Below are positions 52,300-63,394 of a DNA stretch of 64,000 nucleotides, in pieces (positions within the stretch are counted from its first letter, which is position 1; every line of letters starts with the position of its first letter). A program made the translations under genes and the position numbers. The stretch comes from Candidatus Villigracilis saccharophilus (GTDB lineage: Bacteria; Chloroflexota; Anaerolineae; Anaerolineales; Villigracilaceae), in the NCBI GenBank assembly GCA_016709305.1, contig JADJNA010000048.1, positions 1 to 64,000 of the forward strand, written 5' to 3'. Under the pieces are notes generated by a model. That model was not told the origin of the DNA, did not search any database, and saw nothing but the letters and a program-made list of their open reading frames with translations.

Positions 52300-53892
52300 A
52301 TGAAGAATTTCAATCAACGCGATTTTCTCTGGATACTGCCTCTGGTTTTCGGACTTGGTGCCGTCTTATCCTTCCTGCAGTCCGGTAATTGGCTGATCGG
52401 CTGGCTTGGATTCTCTTTCCTCTCTCTTCTTTCCTTTTCATTTCTCACCCTGTCCACAAAATGGGCGGATGGTGGCAAAACTCTGGCATGGATGGTCATC
52501 CTTGCTTTTACCCTGCGTTTCGTTGGCGGTGTTGTCACCTACCTCGCGCTGCCCGTTTATGGCTATGTGGATGATGAAGATCAAAGTGTAGGTTTCACAT
52601 ATACAGACGCCCATCGCCGCGACGCGCAGGCCTGGGATCTGGCAAGTTCAGAGCTGCCGGTTTACGATGCGTTCAATAAGACCTATGCTTATGATCAGTA
52701 TGGCGGTCTGTTGGCGTTTAGCGCATTGATCTATCGCTATCTCTCACCTGATACGCATCGTCCGCTGCTGTTGGTGCTGATGTCCGCGTTCATGTCGGCG
52801 CTGGCTTTGCCATTTTTGTGGAAGGCGGCTGTTCGAGAGTGGGGAGTAAAAGTCGCAGTCGCCGCGGGTTGGGTCTATGCGCTTTATCCTGAAAGTGTTT
52901 TGCTGGGCGGGTCTGCCATGCGTGAGCCGTATTTATGGGCATTCAGTGCCTTCGCGTTATGGGGATTTGTCAGCTCTGGAGTGCAGGAACTTGCTCCTGC
53001 AGATCATGATAACAAGTGGCCGGCCGCCAGGTTATGGCTTGCGCTTGGGATCGGCGGAATGCTGCTTGTCTCACCGGTTGTTGCATTAACTACAATGATC
53101 ATCCTGGCGGGATGGTACTATTTTACAAAAGGCAACGTCCGGATTCCATGGCTGCTGGTGGCAGCTGCGGCGGTCATTTTTGTTGCGGGTCTCTTTTTGC
53201 TTTCGTCTGCGCTAAACCGCTCGGGCGAATTTAATTCATCTTCTCCGCTGTATGTCCTCAGTGATTGGTTAAAGCTTGCTGTTCAATGGGATGTGTATCA
53301 GTTGGAGCGCGGCTCGGGCTGGGTGCAAAAACTCTTTGATGAAATGCCTGAGTGGATGCGCCTGCCTTTTGTCACTGCTTATGGAATTTTTCAGCCGGTC
53401 CTGCCCGCGGCGTTTGTCGAGCCGACGAAATTGATCTGGCGCATCATCTCGATCCTGCGCGCTGCGGGTTGGTACAGCATGCTGCCGGTGTTGATCCTCT
53501 CTATTGGGGCTGCGGCAGGTCAGAGAGTGGAAATGAAACGCAGGCTTTTCCTTTGGCTAAGTTTTATTGTATGGATGTGGGTTATTCTCACGGCATTGCG
53601 GGGCGGCGGCGACTCATGGGATAATCCGCGTTATCGTGCGATCCTGTTCGTATGGCAGGCGATCCTGGCTGGGAATGTTTGGGTCTGGTGGAAGGAATCG
53701 AGGAATGCCTGGGTCGCGCGCGTGTTTGCGATGGAACTTGTCTTTTTGGTGTTTTTTGGTCAATGGTATGCGAACCGCTATTTGCATTTGGGGCCGCAGT
53801 TGTCTTTTCCTTTGATGGTTGTGTTGATCATCGGTTTTTGGGCTTTGATTCTCTTTTGGGGACTGTGGCTTGACCGAAAACGTAGTGTATAA
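52300..53892 (+). CDS. Polytopic GT-C-like membrane protein
   Basis: 530 residues, about 11-12 hydrophobic helices. A large first outer loop (YGYVDDEDQSVGF, then YDAFNKTYAYDQYGG) and GGSAMREPYL resemble GT39/ArnT-like enzymes that act on polyprenyl-phosphate sugars. No definitive catalytic residue could be fixed. Lies 9 bases after the GT4 gene, probably in one operon with flippase and GT4. Confidence 0.65.
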   Translation: MKNFNQRDFLWILPLVFGLGAVLSFLQSGNWLIGWLGFSFLSLLSFSFLTLSTKWADGGKTLAWMVILAFTLRFVGGVVTYLALPVYGYVDDEDQSVGFTYTDAHRRDAQAWDLASSELPVYDAFNKTYAYDQYGGLLAFSALIYRYLSPDTHRPLLLVLMSAFMSALALPFLWKAAVREWGVKVAVAAGWVYALYPESVLLGGSAMREPYLWAFSAFALWGFVSSGVQELAPADHDNKWPAARLWLALGIGGMLLVSPVVALTTMIILAGWYYFTKGNVRIPWLLVAAAAVIFVAGLFLLSSALNRSGEFNSSSPLYVLSDWLKLAVQWDVYQLERGSGWVQKLFDEMPEWMRLPFVTAYGIFQPVLPAAFVEPTKLIWRIISILRAAGWYSMLPVLILSIGAAAGQRVEMKRRLFLWLSFIVWMWVILTALRGGGDSWDNPRYRAILFVWQAILAGNVWVWWKESRNAWVARVFAMELVFLVFFGQWYANRYLHLGPQLSFPLMVVLIIGFWALILFWGLWLDRKRSV

Positions 53893-53924
53893 TTCAGCGA
53901 CTGAATTTTGAATAAGGAGTTTCT

Positions 53925-54888
53925 ATGCCTACTGCTCTTATCACTGGCATTACAGGCCAGGATGGTTCGTATCTTGCCGAATTGTTGTTGAAAAAAGGAT
54001 ATCGTGTGATCGGTGTTGCGCGCCGTTCAAGCACTGTCAATACAGAACGCATCAATCATATTTTGGATGACATCACCATGGTGCAGGGTGATCTGCAGGA
54101 TCAGGGTTCCCTGCTTTCGCTGTTGGAAGAATATCATCCCACCGAGGTGTATAACCTGGCGGCGCAATCCTTCGTGCCGACTTCGTGGAATCAACCCGCC
54201 TTGACCGGCGATGTGACCGCCATTGGTGTGACCCGTTTGCTGGAAGCCATTCGGTTCGTTAATCCGAAGATCCGCTTTTACCAGGCGTCTTCCAGCGAGA
54301 TGTTCGGCAAGGTGATGGAAGTTCCTCAAAAGGGAAAGCACGCCGTTCTATCCGCGCAGCCCGTATGGCGTTGCCAAGGTGTATGGGCATTGGATCACCG
54401 TAAATTACCGTGAATCATTTAATATGTTCGCGACCTCCGGGATCCTGTTCAATCATGAAAGCCCGCGCCGCGGCTTGGAGTTTGTCACGCGCAAGATCTC
54501 TGATTCGGTTGCGAAGATCAAGCTTGGCAAGACAAAGGAATTGCGTCTTGGTAACCTCGAAGCCCAGCGTGACTGGGGCTTTGCGGGAGACTATGTCGAA
54601 GCGATGTGGTTGATGCTTCAGCAGGATCACCCCGATAATTATGTGATCGGCACGGGCGAGACTCACGCGGTGCGTGAATTCTGTGAGATCGCGTTTTCAC
54701 ATGTTGACCTGGATTACAAGGAATTCGTGGTACAGGATGAAAAGTTCTATCGCCCCGCTGAAGTGGATCTGTTGATCTCGGATCCATCCAAGGCAAGGAA
54801 CGATCTTAAATGGGAGCTGAATGTTTCCTTCAAGGAACTGGTCACCATGATGGTGGATTCAGACCTGGCGCGGCTGAAAAAAGTGTAG
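53925..54888 (+). CDS. gmd: GDP-mannose 4,6-dehydratase, one frameshift
   Basis: About 320 residues after removing one extra G near 54329-54334 (AAAAGGGAAAG should read through as QKESTPFYPRSPYG). ALITGITGQDGSYLAELLLKKGYRVIG binds NADP, and the catalytic YGVAKVYGHWITVNYRES follows the break. Makes GDP-4-keto-6-deoxymannose, the precursor of GDP-rhamnose, GDP-fucose and others. ATG behind AAGGAGTTTCT. No GDP-fucose synthase or RMD follows in the window. Confidence 0.88.
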
Positions 54889-54913
54889 AGTCTTCTCTCG
54901 CTTTTAGGCATGT

Positions 54914-56791
54914 ATGATCAAAAAAATAGAGCTTTTAAAAAATAAAGAGTGGCCTTCATGGGCGCCAATGGTGGTGGCGGCTTTGGGGGCGCTTCTTTAT
55001 TTAATCCAGGCTGTGATGTACGCCTATACGACCGTGCCCGGATTGGACGAAGGCTCGTATCTTTTGAAGGGTATCTTATATCTGCGCGGGGTCTATCAGC
55101 CGTTTGAACCTTATGGCCCGTTCACCAATAAAGCCCCGTTCGCGTTTTTGATCCCGGGCTTTGCACAATATGTCTTTGGCTCCGGCTTGCGGACAGGGCG
55201 GTTCTTTTTCATTTTCCTGGGCATGCTCACGCTTCTGGGTGTTTGGGTCACTGCCCGTCGCTGGTCGGGTAATTGGGTCGCTGCCGGTACGGTCTGGGTC
55301 TTTGCGCTTAGCTCCTACGTAATAAAAACTTATTCGGTCACGGTTTCAGAAGTGCTCATTGCCTGTCTGCTGGCGTGGATGTGTGTCTGCGTGCTCGGGG
55401 ATGAGCGTCCGCTCTGGCAGATCATTCTTGGCTCGCTGCTGGCGGCTCTGGCGGTACTTACACGTCAGAATATGGCACCCGTTCTGGTGCTGCTAATTCC
55501 TTATATTTTCTGGCAGCACGGCAGGCAAAAGGGGATCTGGGCCTTTTTTGCCGGGGCTGCGTTTTTCCTTGCGGTTCATATTTATTATTGGCCCAACATC
55601 TTGACGATCTGGGCTCCCTGGCTTCCTGAAAATCTCACTCCTTTTCTTGACCCGTTCCGCCTGCCCAAAGACGCGGCGCCAATCTGGGATCCCTCCATTG
55701 ATTTCTGGAATCGGGTGAATGCCTTCTTTCAGGGAATTCGCTACCATTTTGTGGTCGTTGTGGGGTTTGTTTTTTCATTGATCTTATGGCCGCGTCCGCG
55801 CGGCTGGAAATCTGCCTCGGGTATGCGGGCGGCTGTTTTCCTTGCCCTGTTATATTTCATCCTGTTCAGCATGCATGCCTGGGCGGCAGTGGCCAGCCAA
55901 TATGAAAGTTATAGCTGCGTCTTCTGTTTTTCAAATTATCTGGCTTTCTTTGATCCGTTGGGACTTCTCCTGCTGGTGGTCTTTTATTCACAATCCGAGA
56001 ATCGCAAACTGCCGCGGCTATTCCCGATTCTTGTCGTGCTGCTGGTTCTTGTCTTGAGCGCGGGTATTGGCTACTCATTATTTGAGTCCATTGGCCGGTG
56101 GGTATATGAGATACCCGTTCCGCGCATGCGAAACGGTCAATTTTTACCCGGCACAACCGGTCTGGTGGATGTTCTTACCCAAAGATTTGATTTATCATTA
56201 ACGGCCATCAAAAGAATTCTTTCTTCCGGAATGGGCTTCCTTGTTGGGATTGGGTTTGTTTTGGCCGCATTTTTTGCATGGCGCCGTGCCGGAAGTTCAG
56301 ATAACCATCCCGGTTTTGCATATCGTCTTATCAATTCGTTTCTCGTGCTGGGATTTGCGCTTGCTCCGCTTGTGAACGCCAGAGGAAGCCGTGTCGAATG
56401 TCAGCAGGATCTGATCGCTGCGAATGAACAACTTGGCGCGTATCTTGCGAATATCATCCCGTCAAATAGTCTGGTATATTGGGATGGAGGGTTGTCTGTT
56501 ACCCCCTTGGTGTACGTCCCGAGTATCCGTATTTTCCCGCCGCAGATCAACAGCGCCTACACGTATCGGGATGGCGGTGATGCGGATACCGTCTACCGTC
56601 TCAGTCATTGGAACGGCGAACTAAATGAGCAATGGAAAGACAGCGCCGACATCTTTATAATTGAAGCCAAACGCTATTCATCCTGGAAGGATTTCTTGAA
56701 TCCGCAGGAATTTGAAGAATATCAAAAACCATCGATCTCTCCTTCCTGTATTGAAGGAGCGGAAATAAGGATATTTCACAGGCTGCCATGA
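54914..56791 (+). CDS. GT-C-type membrane glycosyltransferase-like protein (PMT/ArnT-like)
   Basis: 625 residues, about 11-12 transmembrane helices. The first outer loop has TTVPGLDEGSYLLKG with the Asp-Glu pair seen in GT39/GT83-like enzymes, then PFEPYGPFTNKAPF. A polar C-terminal domain of ~150 residues lies outside. The C-terminus overlaps the GT2 start by ATGA. Presumably uses a polyprenyl-phosphate sugar made by that GT2. Confidence 0.75.
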   Translation: MIKKIELLKNKEWPSWAPMVVAALGALLYLIQAVMYAYTTVPGLDEGSYLLKGILYLRGVYQPFEPYGPFTNKAPFAFLIPGFAQYVFGSGLRTGRFFFIFLGMLTLLGVWVTARRWSGNWVAAGTVWVFALSSYVIKTYSVTVSEVLIACLLAWMCVCVLGDERPLWQIILGSLLAALAVLTRQNMAPVLVLLIPYIFWQHGRQKGIWAFFAGAAFFLAVHIYYWPNILTIWAPWLPENLTPFLDPFRLPKDAAPIWDPSIDFWNRVNAFFQGIRYHFVVVVGFVFSLILWPRPRGWKSASGMRAAVFLALLYFILFSMHAWAAVASQYESYSCVFCFSNYLAFFDPLGLLLLVVFYSQSENRKLPRLFPILVVLLVLVLSAGIGYSLFESIGRWVYEIPVPRMRNGQFLPGTTGLVDVLTQRFDLSLTAIKRILSSGMGFLVGIGFVLAAFFAWRRAGSSDNHPGFAYRLINSFLVLGFALAPLVNARGSRVECQQDLIAANEQLGAYLANIIPSNSLVYWDGGLSVTPLVYVPSIRIFPPQINSAYTYRDGGDADTVYRLSHWNGELNEQWKDSADIFIIEAKRYSSWKDFLNPQEFEEYQKPSISPSCIEGAEIRIFHRLP

Positions 56792-57749
56792 ACCTATCAC
56801 TTGTAATCCCGGTATATAACGAGCAGGATAACCTGCCATTTCTTTTCGAAGCGGTCCAAAAGACCATGACCGAAATAAACCAGTCATGGGAGGTGATTCT
56901 TGTTGACGATGGCAGCCGCGATAAGACCTTGTCTGTTCTCAAACAGTATGCAGAAAAGGATCCCGCGCATATTCGGGTGATCTCCTTCCGCCGCAATTTT
57001 GGACAAACTGCAGCCATCGCGGCCGGGTTGGATTATGCCCAGGGCAAGATCATTATCCTGATGGATGCAGATATGCAGAATGATCCCGCGGATATTCCCA
57101 TGATGCTGGCCAAACTCGATGAAGGTTATGATCTTGTCAGCGGCTGGCGCAAAGAACGAAAGGATGATGCGCTCACTCGCAATCTTCCTTCCATGCTTGC
57201 GAACGGGCTGATCTCGCGTGTCACCGGTGTGCATTTGCATGATTATGGTTGTACGCTCAAGGTGTATCGCCGTGATGTGCTGGAGGGGTTTCGTTTATAC
57301 GGTGAGATGCATCGTTTTATCCCGGTCTATGCCAACTCTGTCGGCGCGAATATCACCGAAATGCCTGTTCGACATTATCCGCGCAAGTTTGGGAAGACCA
57401 AGTATGGTCTTGAGCGCACTGCCAAGGTCATCCTTGATTTGTTTACTGTGAAATTCCTGGTCGCCTTTGCTTCCAAGCCGATCTATCTCTTCGGCGGCAC
57501 CGGCGGACTTCTTATGATCGCCAGTTCCATTATTATGCTGTATCTGCTTGTACGCCGAATTTTCTTTTTGTCGGTGTGACCGGCTCACCGCTCTTTCAGG
57601 TCAGCGCCATGTTCTTCATCCTGGGTTTTCAATCCATGTTGATGGGCTTGATCGCGGAATTGCTGGTCCGCACTTATCACGAATCCCAGCGCAAGCCTAC
57701 CTATACCATTCGTACAACGGTCAACCTGGAACAGGACCCTCGTGACTAA
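56788..57749 (+). CDS. DPM1/GtrB-like GT2 (polyprenyl-phosphate sugar synthase), one frameshift
   Basis: About 320 residues if one missing base near 57555 is restored; the true end then reads FVGVTGSPLFQVSAMFF... to TAA 57747-57749. GT2 core: NLSLVIPVYNEQDNLPFLFEAVQK, LVDDGSRDKTL, LMDADMQNDP with the DXD site, VSGWRKERKDD. Two C-terminal membrane helices are split by the indel. Transfers sugar to polyprenyl phosphate, likely feeding the GT-C genes of the cluster. Confidence 0.85.
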
Positions 57750-58646
57750 GTGGTTCGCTCAGAATCGCCAGACTATTGTCCGTGTGTTGGGCAGTATTCT
57801 GGCATTGTTGCTTTTGATCATTTTGCTTGAAGAGGAGGGGATGGCCAGCTTTTCTCTGCGTTGAGGCGTGTCTCGATCGGGTATTTTCTGGCAGCGGTCG
57901 TGGCATTATCCATTTCACGCCTGTTCGCGGCAACGCGCTGGCATATATTGCTCAAATCGGCGGGTGTGGAAATTTCGTTTCTTCGATCGATCATGTTAAC
58001 TTTCACCGGGAATTTTTCGTCCAATTTTTTGCCGACAACCATCGGCGGAGATGTGGTCCGCCTGGGGGGGGCAATGCAATTGGGCTATGACCGCGCCATC
58101 TGTGTTGCCTCGCTCGTCGCCGACCGTTTGATCGGCCTGGCAGGAATGAGCCTTGCCCTTCCTTTGGGATTGGTCCCGGTCTTTTCTCTTGGCAATGGAA
58201 CTTCACAATCGCTTGCGTTTTCAGCGCTGATTCAAAAAAGTGTGGATTTTGCAAAACGTACCTACGCATCGTTTTCCATCTGGTTAAAGAAGCCGTTTGC
58301 GCTGAGCGGCTCAATGCTTGCCACGCTTGGCAATATGGCGTTTATCTATCTTGCAATTTATCTGCTGCTGCTCGGCATTGATCATCATGTTTCCTATTGG
58401 CTGGTGGCCGGGTTGTACACTCTGACATATTTTGTGACCCTCTTTCCCGTTTCCATAAATGGTTTGGGTGTGCAGGAGCTTTCCATGACCTTTCTGCTGA
58501 CCCAGTTAGGCGGGCTGAGTTCATCTGAAAGCGCGACGGTTGCCCTGCTGACCCGTCTTTTATTTATTATCACAAGCCTGCCGGGTGCATTCTTTTTACC
58601 CTCCATTCTTGGTGCGATGAACGAGAAAAAATCGCAGCCCGAATAA
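57742..58646 (+). CDS. AglD/LPG-synthase-like flippase-type membrane protein (UPF0104), one frameshift
   Basis: About 300 residues. A GTG start at 57742 overlaps the end of the preceding gene; one indel in the G-run near 57832-57840 must be repaired to join the first helix (VRVLGSILALLLLIILL) to SALRRVSIGYFLAAVVAL. About seven helices; FSSNFLPTTIGGDVVR is characteristic of the lysylphosphatidylglycerol-synthase TM / AglD-like family. Some members act with DPM1-type enzymes as glycolipid transporters, which fits here. Confidence 0.78.
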
Positions 58647-58664
58647 TTTGTGCGGACTCGGAAT

Positions 58665-60625
58665 ATGGAACCAGTATCTTCAAAAAATTTCCTGCAAACA
58701 TTTATTTGGTCCATCATCCTGTTAAGTGTCCTGTCGATTTATCAGACCATTCAGCAGGGAGATGTATTGGGTATCATCATTTGGCGTTCCAAATGGATTA
58801 TTCTGCTGGGAATTTTTGCACTTAATATTGTTGCGGGTCTTTTGGCACTGCGGTATTTATCCTCACAAGGCGATTCCTGGCTATCGGAAAAGTTTGAGAT
58901 TAACTCATCCAATAAATTGGCGGGTGTGCTTCTTGTTGTATCTGGCTTTTCTCTGCCATGGGTGTTGAGACTTTACCTTTTTGGAAATATCCTTCCGCAA
59001 GTGGCACCTATTTTCTGGGTTTTTCTTTGGGCAAGCCTGATCCAGTCTTTGGGCTTGAAGTGGATCACCGGCTATAAGTGGCACGTTCTATTTGCCCTGG
59101 TTGTACTTGCGCAGGATTGGTCTATCAGATATACGGACACCTTGCCGTCATTACGGATTATCCATTCTCGATCGGGTACTCTGAAGCGAGTCGTCATTAT
59201 TATGCTTCGATGTTCTTTGCGGAGCGGCTATATGGCTTGAATTTGCCGCTCCCATTTTTACATCCTTCCCGCTATCTCCTGATGTCGATCCCTTTTCTTA
59301 TTGATGGTCTGCCCCTTTGGTTTCACCGCATGTGGCAGGCGCTGTTATGGATCGGACTTACCTCTGCGTCATGTGTCTTATTAACCCGCCGCTTGCGCCT
59401 GAACGGGTGGATGCAGTTCTTTGTCGCATGCTGGGCTTTTCTTTTCTTTTTGCAGGGCGCTGTCTATTATCATCTTCAAGTTTGCGTTATTTTGATCCTT
59501 GCCGGTGTATCAATGAAACACCCTGGGCGGTCTTTCATATTTATTGTGATCGCTTCTCTTTGGGCTGGAGTGAGCCGCGTGAATTGGTTTCCAGTCCCTG
59601 CCATGTTTGCAATTGCCTTATATTTAATGGAGACGCCATTCGGTGGCAAGGGCTGGCGTTATTGGTTGATTCCCTTTGTCTGGGGAGTAAGCGGACTTGG
59701 TTCTGCGGTCATTTCCCAGTTTCTGTATATCAATATCTCAGGGAATGCCGACGTTCGTGCCTTCGGTTCGAGCTTTACGTCAGAGCTGCTTTGGAATCGC
59801 CTGCTTCCCAATGACACTTCTACCCTGGGGATTTTGCTTGGAATACTGCTGGTTTCCGCGCCATTATATATCGCGCTGGCACAAATGTTGAGCGGGAAAA
59901 TATCCCGTTTGCATCCATTACGCTTGCTTGCACTTTTATCCTTTTTGGTCATCCTTTTTCTCGGAGGGCTGGCTGTCAGTACGAAAATCGGCGGCGGCGG
60001 CGATCTGCACAATATGGACGCGTACCTTGTCATGCTCGCGTTGATCGCGTCTTCATTTTTTGCCGAACGTGTCGCCCCTGAGGAACCGTTGAGTCCTGCC
60101 TGGGGGAAGATCCACTGGCCGGTGGCCGTGGCAGCTTTACTTGTCCCGCTGAGCTTCGCGCTTCCTCAAATCGGATTCACTCACAGCTATGACCACGCCC
60201 GTGTCGAAACAGATATACAGAAGCTGCAGCAAGTCGTTTCAGATACGATTGATAATGGCGGTGAGGTTTTGTTTGTTACTGAACGTCAGCTTCTGACATT
60301 TAACGAATTAAAGAATATCCCGCTTACTCCTGAATATGAACAGATCGAGCTGATGGAAATGGCGATGTCGGGCAATCGCGAATATTTGGAAAATTATTAC
60401 GCCGATCTTCGCATTCATCGTTTCGCGGTCATTGTCGCTGAAGATCAAAAATATGTGCAGCGAAAAGACGGCGCGTTTATTGAAGAAGATAATGCCTGGG
60501 TCCGTTTTGTAGGTGCGCCGCTTTTATGCGCGTATAAACCTGTTGAGTCTCTGAATTCAGCCAATGTGCAAATATTTGTGCCTCGTCCCAACCCGCCGTC
60601 CTGCAAAGACCCATTTTTGGAATGA
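58665..60625 (+). CDS. GT-C-like polytopic membrane protein, one frameshift
   Basis: About 650 residues once one base is restored near 59110-59118, where LALVVLAQ should continue as GLVYQIYGH. Helices before and after the break form one multi-spanning protein; the first large outer loop lies near SIGYSEASRHYYASMFFAERLYGLNLPLP, followed by HPSRYLLMSIPFLI. A polar C-terminal domain is present. Likely a lipid-linked sugar transferase or polymerase of the cluster, but no motif decides which. Start ATG 58665 is uncertain; GTG 58650 is possible. Confidence 0.65.
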
Positions 60626-60634
60626 ACCCATTAC

Positions 60635-61769
60635 ATGCGAATTCTCACGATCATCTATGAATTTCCGCCTGTTGGCGGCGGAGGCGGCAGGGCGGCTTAC
60701 GATATTTGCAGAGAGCTTGCTGCGCGCGGACATGATGTCACGGTCCTCACAGCCCATATGCCGGGCCTGGCGCTTGAAACTTACCAGGATGGAATTCGCC
60801 TGATTCGGATTCGCTCATTAAGAAGAGAAGCCTTCCGCGCGAGTTTTTTTACCATGCTGGCGTACGTTCTCGCCGGACTTTGGGCGGGTTTGCGAATAAT
60901 TCGCCTGCATCGGCCCGAGATCATTCACACCCATTTCGCCGTTCCGTCGGGCGCGCTCGCGTGGGTGCTGTCCGTCTTGACTGGTATTCCTTATATATTA
61001 ACCGCACATCTGGGCGATGTGCCCGGTGGTGTCCCGGACAAAACAGGCAAGTGGTTCCGCTGGCTTGAACCGTTCACAAAACCCATTTGGAAGCGCGCCA
61101 AAAAGGTGGTCGCGGTCAGCGAATTCACCCGTCAACTGGCCGTGCTGCATTATTCAGTGCCTGTTGAGGTCATCCCCAATGGCGCGGACATTGATCGCCT
61201 TTCTCCCGACAGTGTTAGATTAAATACCCCCCGCGGCTCGTTTTGCCGGGCGTTTTGTGCATCAGAAAAATCCGCTTGCAATCGTGCAGGTGCTCGCGAG
61301 ATTAAAGGATCTGGACTGGCAATGTTCCATGCTGGGCGACGGCCCAATGCTTGACGATGTAAAACGTGAAATTGAGAAAGCCGGTATGTGTGAACGCTTT
61401 GATTTGCCGGGCTGGGTAACCCCTGAAGAAGTTTTGGAATGTTTCTCGAGAAGTGACATATTATTCATGCCGTCATTCTCGGAGGGTTTGCCGGTTGTTG
61501 GTGTGCAGGCTCTTGCGAAGGGGCTTGCCATTGTTGCCAGCAGGATCGGCGGATTTTTGGATCTAGTTGACGAAAACAGGAATGGCTATTTGCTTGACGT
61601 GCATGACAAATCTGCTTTTGCGCTGTATTTGCGCAAAAGCATTTCTGAACCATTGCCGCTTCTATTGAACTTCCGCGAGGAGAGCCTGAAAAAATCACGG
61701 GACTTTGATATTCAAAAAATAGCGGAACGCTATCAGGCGATATTTCAGGAAGTGCTGAATGCCCATTAG
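60635..61769 (+). CDS. GT4 glycosyltransferase, one frameshift
   Basis: About 378 residues when one indel in the C-run near 61226-61240 is repaired, giving FAGRFVHQKNPL. GT-B: RILTIIYEFPPVGGGGGRAAYDICRELAARGHDV is the acceptor glycine loop, HTHFAVPSGALAWV, VPVEVIPNGADIDRL, and after the break DILFMPSFSEGLPVVGVQALAKGLAIVAS. The end overlaps the start of the 2-epimerase gene (61759). Confidence 0.85.
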
Positions 61770-62830
61770 AACGGTCGCTACCATTGTGGGCGCGCGCCCG
61801 CAGTTCATTAAGGCTGCGCCAGTTTCGCGCGCGCTGGCGGCCGGTTTCAAGGAAATTGTCATTCACACCGGACAGCATTATGACTATGGCATGTCTGAAA
61901 TATTTTTCACGGAGATGGAAATGCGTCCGCCGGATTTCAACCTGGGGATCGGTGGCGGCTCGCACGCTGAGCAGACCGGCAAAATGCTGGTTGAGTTGGA
62001 GAGAATTTTCAATGCCGTCAAGCCGGATTGTGTGCTGGTCTTTGGCGACACGAATTCAACCATTGGCTGGCGCCCTTGCCTCTGCCAAGGCGCAGATACC
62101 GCTCGCGCATGTCGAGGCAGGTTTGAGATCATTTAACAGAGCGATGCCGGAAGAGATCAATCGTGTGTTGACCGATCATGTATCCGCGTTTTTGTTTTGT
62201 CCAACCGATGCCGCAGTTGAAAATCTGGCGAAAGAGGGGATCACCCAGGCAGTCCACCGTGTTGGCGATGTGATGGCTGACGCGCTATTTTTTAATTTGA
62301 AATTAGCGCGTGCAAAATCTAATATTATGGAACTGTTGGGTCTGGCAAAGGGCAGGTACGCGCTTGCCACGGTTCACCGCGCCGCGAACACAGATGATGC
62401 GGACAATATGCGCTCGATCTTAAGGGCGTTTGGAGATCTGTCTTCACAGGTGGTTTTTCCTGTACATCCGCGCACGCGTAAAATGATGAACGAGTGGGGA
62501 ATATCTGCGGGTTCTAATGTGTTGATGACCGACCCTGTCGGTTATTTCGATATGCTGGTTTTACAGGAAAACGCGAATTGTATTTTGACCGATTCGGGCG
62601 GCGTGCAAAAAGAGGCGTATCTTGTGGGGGTGCGCTGTATTACTTTGCGTCAGGAGACCGAGTGGGTGGAAACGGTTGCCTCGGGTTGGAATCAACTTGC
62701 CGGCGTGCAAGAAAAGAAAATCATCGATCTTTTTGAAAACTGGTTCCCGCGAGGTGTTCGTGTGCCGCTATATGGGGATGGTCATTCCGCTGAACAAATA
62801 TTTAACATCCTTTCAGCTTCTCTGAAGTAA
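61759..62830 (+). CDS. UDP-N-acetylglucosamine 2-epimerase, non-hydrolysing (WecB/WbpI-like), one frameshift
   Basis: About 357 residues after removing one G near 62064-62070, joining GDTNST to AGALASAKAQIPLAHVEAGLR. Family marks: VGARPQFIKAAPVSRAL, HTGQHYDYGMSEIFF, GDTNST, TDSGGVQKEAYLVGVRCITLR and ETEW. It turns UDP-GlcNAc (or UDP-GlcNAcA, as in WbpI) into the manno epimer. The WbpB-like gene downstream favours an acidic substrate, but this is inferred. Confidence 0.88.
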
Positions 62831-62901
62831 AAGAATCCCAGTTTTTTCACTTGACAGGGATACCTATTTATGTGAGAATTCAAAAACTGAAAGCTCAGAT
62901 T

Positions 62902-63369
62902 ATGACAAAGATCAAACAACACGAATATACTCTTCTGAATGAAATTGCCCAGGATTCGCTTGTGACCCAGTCAAATTTATCGGATCGCCTGGGCATTGCA
63001 GTTGGCAGTGTCAATTGGTATATCAAGCGGCTTATCCATCGTGGCTGGGTCAAGGTTTCTCACCTTGACCGCACCCGCTTGAAATATGATTTGACTCCCG
63101 AAGGTATGGCGGTCTTTACACAGAGAGCCTTATCTTATGCGCGCGACTCTCTCAAAGTATATGGCGATTATCGCGAGAAGGCCAAAATGCTCGCCCTTGA
63201 TCTTAAGCAAAACGGTGTCAAGGATGTGTTTGTGGACGGGAACGACGAGATCATGGATATTCTGCGCTTGACTTGCATTGAGGCTGGTCTTCGTATCAGT
63301 GAAATCCCGAATGGCGTTGTGTTGAAAGTGGATGAGCGGGGATATCGAGTAGCTTCGATATCAGGCTGA
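62902..63369 (+). CDS. Winged-helix DNA-binding regulator
   Basis: 155 residues from ATG 62902; TTG 62851 and GTG 62872 are earlier in-frame options. Winged helix (YTLLNEIAQDSLVTQSNLSDRLGIAVGSVNWYIKRLIHRGWVKV) of the MarR-like, ArsR-like type. TTGACA at 62852 could be a -35 element inside the longer version. C-terminal ~85 residues have IMDILRLTCIEAG and a basic end. It sits between two nucleotide-sugar genes, so it may control the cluster. Confidence 0.7.
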   Translation: MTKIKQHEYTLLNEIAQDSLVTQSNLSDRLGIAVGSVNWYIKRLIHRGWVKVSHLDRTRLKYDLTPEGMAVFTQRALSYARDSLKVYGDYREKAKMLALDLKQNGVKDVFVDGNDEIMDILRLTCIEAGLRISEIPNGVVLKVDERGYRVASISG

Positions 63370-63394
63370 TTTTATTCGGACTTGAAAGGATGAT

